Origin: Acidobacteriota bacterium
GTDB taxonomy: Bacteria; Acidobacteriota; Terriglobia; Terriglobales; Acidobacteriaceae
Reading direction: 5' to 3'
Assembly (NCBI GenBank): GCA_021780095.1
Contig: JAJXZK010000129.1
Location: 1-7,412 of the forward strand
DNA: 7,412 nt
Numbering within the stretch: the stretch's first letter is position 1; each line of letters begins with the position of its first letter. Positions 5,333 through 7,412 of the stretch are shown here, one piece after another. The position numbers and the translations under genes were made by a program. The notes below the pieces were generated by a model that saw only the letters and a program-made list of their open reading frames with translations, was not told where the DNA came from and searched no databases.

Positions 5333-7412
5333 TTACGGCGTCACGGTGATAGCAGTACCGCTATACTGCACCTGCTTGTCCGGGGCTGCGGTAGCTTCCA
5401 TGCCGGAGCCGTGTTCTGCGCCGACAAACACGACATCGAATGTCCGCTGCTGTGGCATCTGCGGATAGGATCCTTTCCGAGCGCCAATCGTCAACGTGTT
5501 CGCATCCTCATTCCATTGGATGGGAATGACTGTGTGCTCTCCTTTTTCGTAGGCATACGTGTTTCCTGCGTCCTCATATAACTGGAAACTGCCATCGGCG
5601 CCGCGATAGACGCGCAGTTCGATCGGAGAATCCGGCTTCTGTGTTGCCCATTCAACCTCTGGTCCCATGGGAAGAATCGATCCTGCTCGAACATAGACCG
5701 GGATGCGATCAAGCGGAGCAGCGGCTTGAATCCACTGGTCTCCTTTCGTTTTTTCTCCGGTCCAGAAGTCATACCATGTCGGAGAAGCTGGCAAGTAGAG
5801 AGCGCGACTGATCGCTCCCTTTTGCGTGACTGGACTGACGAGCAGGTCCGGGCCGAACATATACTCGTCGCCGATGTTCCAAGTCTTCCTGTCCGTGCGC
5901 CAATCCATAACCAGCGGGCGCATGATGGTTGAATCGTGGTCCGTCACCTGCCACGCCAGTGAGTAAATGTACGGCAGCAGGCGATAGCGCAACTTGTCGT
6001 AGTGGACGAGAATGGGCGTGACCGGCCCGTAGGAAAACAGCTCGTTCTCATTGTTGGCGCGATGCCCATGGGTGCGGAAAATTGGACAAAAGACGCCATA
6101 TTCAAACCAGCGCGCATACAGTTCCTGATAGGCAGGGTCGTGCGTATCGCGTGCCAGAGGTGGCCCATAACCAGCGATGTCCGTCGTCCAATAAGGCATG
6201 CCGGAGAGCGCGAAATTCAACCCTGCCGGAACCTGACGAGAGAATGCCCAGAAGGTGCTGAACACATCTCCCGACCAGGTGGTGGCTGCGTTACGCTGCT
6301 GCCCAGCGAAGCCAGAGCGAGTCAGGATAAAGACGCGTTTTTTGTCCGTTGTTTCTCGCCAATGCTGATAGACGTTGCCCGTGTGCATCAGTGGGAACAC
6401 GTTGGTATAGAGAGCGCCATTGCCGATGAAGAGTTTTCTGTCTTCCAGGGATGCGTCGCTTTCGCCGCCATGCGGGTAGGCGATTTCCGGTTCCGAGCTG
6501 TCGAGCCAGAAGGCATCCCACCCCTGCCCAAACAGCTTGCCCACCAGATGGTTCCAATAGAATGTTCCCGCCGCAGGATTTGTCGCATCGTAATCGGTGG
6601 TTCCTGGAATAATGAGTCCGCGCTCCTTCATTTCCTGAAAATTCTTCGACTGCGGATTAAAAACAGCCCAGACGCTCAACATCGCGTGGACGTTTTCATC
6701 ATGCAGCTTCTGCAGCATTTCCGGAACATTCGGATAGGCGTCGGGGCGGAACTCGGGATCGCCCTGTTTCACCCACCAGAACCAGTCCTGCACGATTGCA
6801 TCCATGGGAACATGTTGGCTGCGATATTCATTCGCAATCTTCAACAATTCGACAGAGCTTTGATAACGGTCCTTCGACTGAAAGAAACCATAAGCCCATT
6901 CCGGGAACATCGGCGCGTGGCCGGTCATCACGCGATATTGATGGACGATCTGGTCCATGTCTGGGCCATAGAGAAAGTAATAGTCGATCGCGTGCGAGGC
7001 GTTGGAACTGAAACGCATTTCAGAAGGGAAGCGATTGTCGTAATAAGAAATTGCCGCCGAGTTCCAGAAGATCCCATATCCATTGGTTGAAACCAGTAGC
7101 GGAATATCGACATCCGTGTTGGCCTGCGCCAGTTCGACCACGGTGCCGCGATAGTTGAACACACCATTTTGATGCTGCCCCAGTCCGTAGAGCGCTTCTC
7201 GTACCGCTGGATAGAAGCGGTCTTCGACGGCGAACATCGCCTCCCCATTGCGGGTCACTGGGCGATAGGTGCGTGGGCGATCTTGAAATTCCTGCAGCAG
7301 CCGATTGCCTTGCTCATCTTTGAATTCAAGGCTGCCGGTGTCGAGCGAGATCAGTACACGCACGCTGCCCGTGTCCAACGTCGCGACCACGGGATTCCAC
7401 AATCGCTTTTCG
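5333..7412 (-). CDS. GH31 glycoside hydrolase, alpha-xylosidase-like (5' end outside window)
   Basis: The frame is open to the right edge, giving 692 visible residues and a complete C-terminus. The TTG at 7402 is an internal Leu codon, so the real start and any signal peptide lie outside. Numbering from that Leu: a galactose-mutarotase-like N-terminal sandwich includes YGLGQHQNG; the (beta/alpha)8 barrel follows from about residue 160; the nucleophile is D301 in FWLDSSEPE; the acid/base is probably D379 in TWSGD; then PYWTTDIAGYG and FRTHGHR (first His 445). The tail from about 590 is the DUF5110-type sandwich with SFQLYEDAGNTYAYEKG. Family 31 enzymes are retaining alpha-glycosidases. The GLGQHQ and DSSEPE forms resemble xyloglucan-type alpha-xylosidases such as Cellvibrio Xyl31A, and the YicI-type KTDFGE nucleophile motif is absent. 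The likely role is removal of alpha-xylosyl side chains from oligosaccharides, but alpha-glucosidase activity cannot be excluded. The PA14 insert known in Xyl31A appears to be missing. The gene converges on the ASPIC/UnbV gene and is transcribed separately. Confidence 0.92.
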   Translation of the reverse strand, partial: EKRLWNPVVATLDTGSVRVLISLDTGSLEFKDEQGNRLLQEFQDRPRTYRPVTRNGEAMFAVEDRFYPAVREALYGLGQHQNGVFNYRGTVVELAQANTDVDIPLLVSTNGYGIFWNSAAISYYDNRFPSEMRFSSNASHAIDYYFLYGPDMDQIVHQYRVMTGHAPMFPEWAYGFFQSKDRYQSSVELLKIANEYRSQHVPMDAIVQDWFWWVKQGDPEFRPDAYPNVPEMLQKLHDENVHAMLSVWAVFNPQSKNFQEMKERGLIIPGTTDYDATNPAAGTFYWNHLVGKLFGQGWDAFWLDSSEPEIAYPHGGESDASLEDRKLFIGNGALYTNVFPLMHTGNVYQHWRETTDKKRVFILTRSGFAGQQRNAATTWSGDVFSTFWAFSRQVPAGLNFALSGMPYWTTDIAGYGPPLARDTHDPAYQELYARWFEYGVFCPIFRTHGHRANNENELFSYGPVTPILVHYDKLRYRLLPYIYSLAWQVTDHDSTIMRPLVMDWRTDRKTWNIGDEYMFGPDLLVSPVTQKGAISRALYLPASPTWYDFWTGEKTKGDQWIQAAAPLDRIPVYVRAGSILPMGPEVEWATQKPDSPIELRVYRGADGSFQLYEDAGNTYAYEKGEHTVIPIQWNEDANTLTIGARKGSYPQMPQQRTFDVVFVGAEHGSGMEATAAPDKQVQYSGTAITVTP

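Noticed and set aside
6002..7090. 362-codon plus-strand ORF opposite the GH31 gene
   Set aside because: Its codons line up exactly with the GH31 codons on the other strand, so its stops could arise only from TTA, CTA or TCA codons, which are rare in a GC-rich gene. Its product has no recognisable domain, and GH31 has clear catalytic motifs.
7400..7402. TTG as start codon of the GH31 gene
   Set aside because: The frame continues upstream to the window edge, the visible protein begins in the middle of the N-terminal sandwich, and no signal peptide follows the TTG.

Overview
The window looks like chromosomal DNA from a member of the Acidobacteriota, most likely the Terriglobia (former subdivision 1). 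This rests on family content and not on a marker gene: an Oar-like TonB-dependent receptor, an exported tetratricopeptide-repeat (TPR) protein paired with an ASPIC/UnbV (CRTAC1-like) protein, and a family 31 glycoside hydrolase. The DNA is moderately GC-rich by eye and densely coding. I see no tRNA, rRNA, CRISPR array, insertion sequence or phage gene.

Layout: (1) Positions 1-1776, plus strand: the 3' part of a large outer-membrane TonB-dependent receptor, whose 5' end lies outside the window. It is followed by a convincing Rho-independent terminator (1797-1831). (2) Positions 1954-5284, plus strand: a likely two-gene operon with a 55-bp gap. The first gene encodes an exported TPR protein of about 528 residues. 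The second encodes an exported protein of 562 residues with seven FG-GAP/VCBS-type calcium-binding repeats and a C-terminal ASPIC/UnbV domain. (3) Positions 5333-7412, minus strand: the 3' part of a GH31 glycosidase resembling alpha-xylosidases. It converges on the ASPIC/UnbV gene across a 48-bp spacer, and its 5' end lies outside the window.

How they may work together (inference): all four products appear to belong to the cell envelope or periplasm, though the GH31 signal peptide is not visible. A TonB-dependent receptor could import oligosaccharides and GH31 could trim alpha-linked side chains such as xylose. The TPR/ASPIC-UnbV pair could act as an exported scaffold or binding module. The receptor is separated from the pair by a terminator and GH31 lies on the opposite strand, so these are neighbouring transcription units and not one operon. 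The TPR + ASPIC/UnbV pair is the least understood part and the best candidate for a poorly described system. The rest is ordinary accessory carbohydrate-related content.
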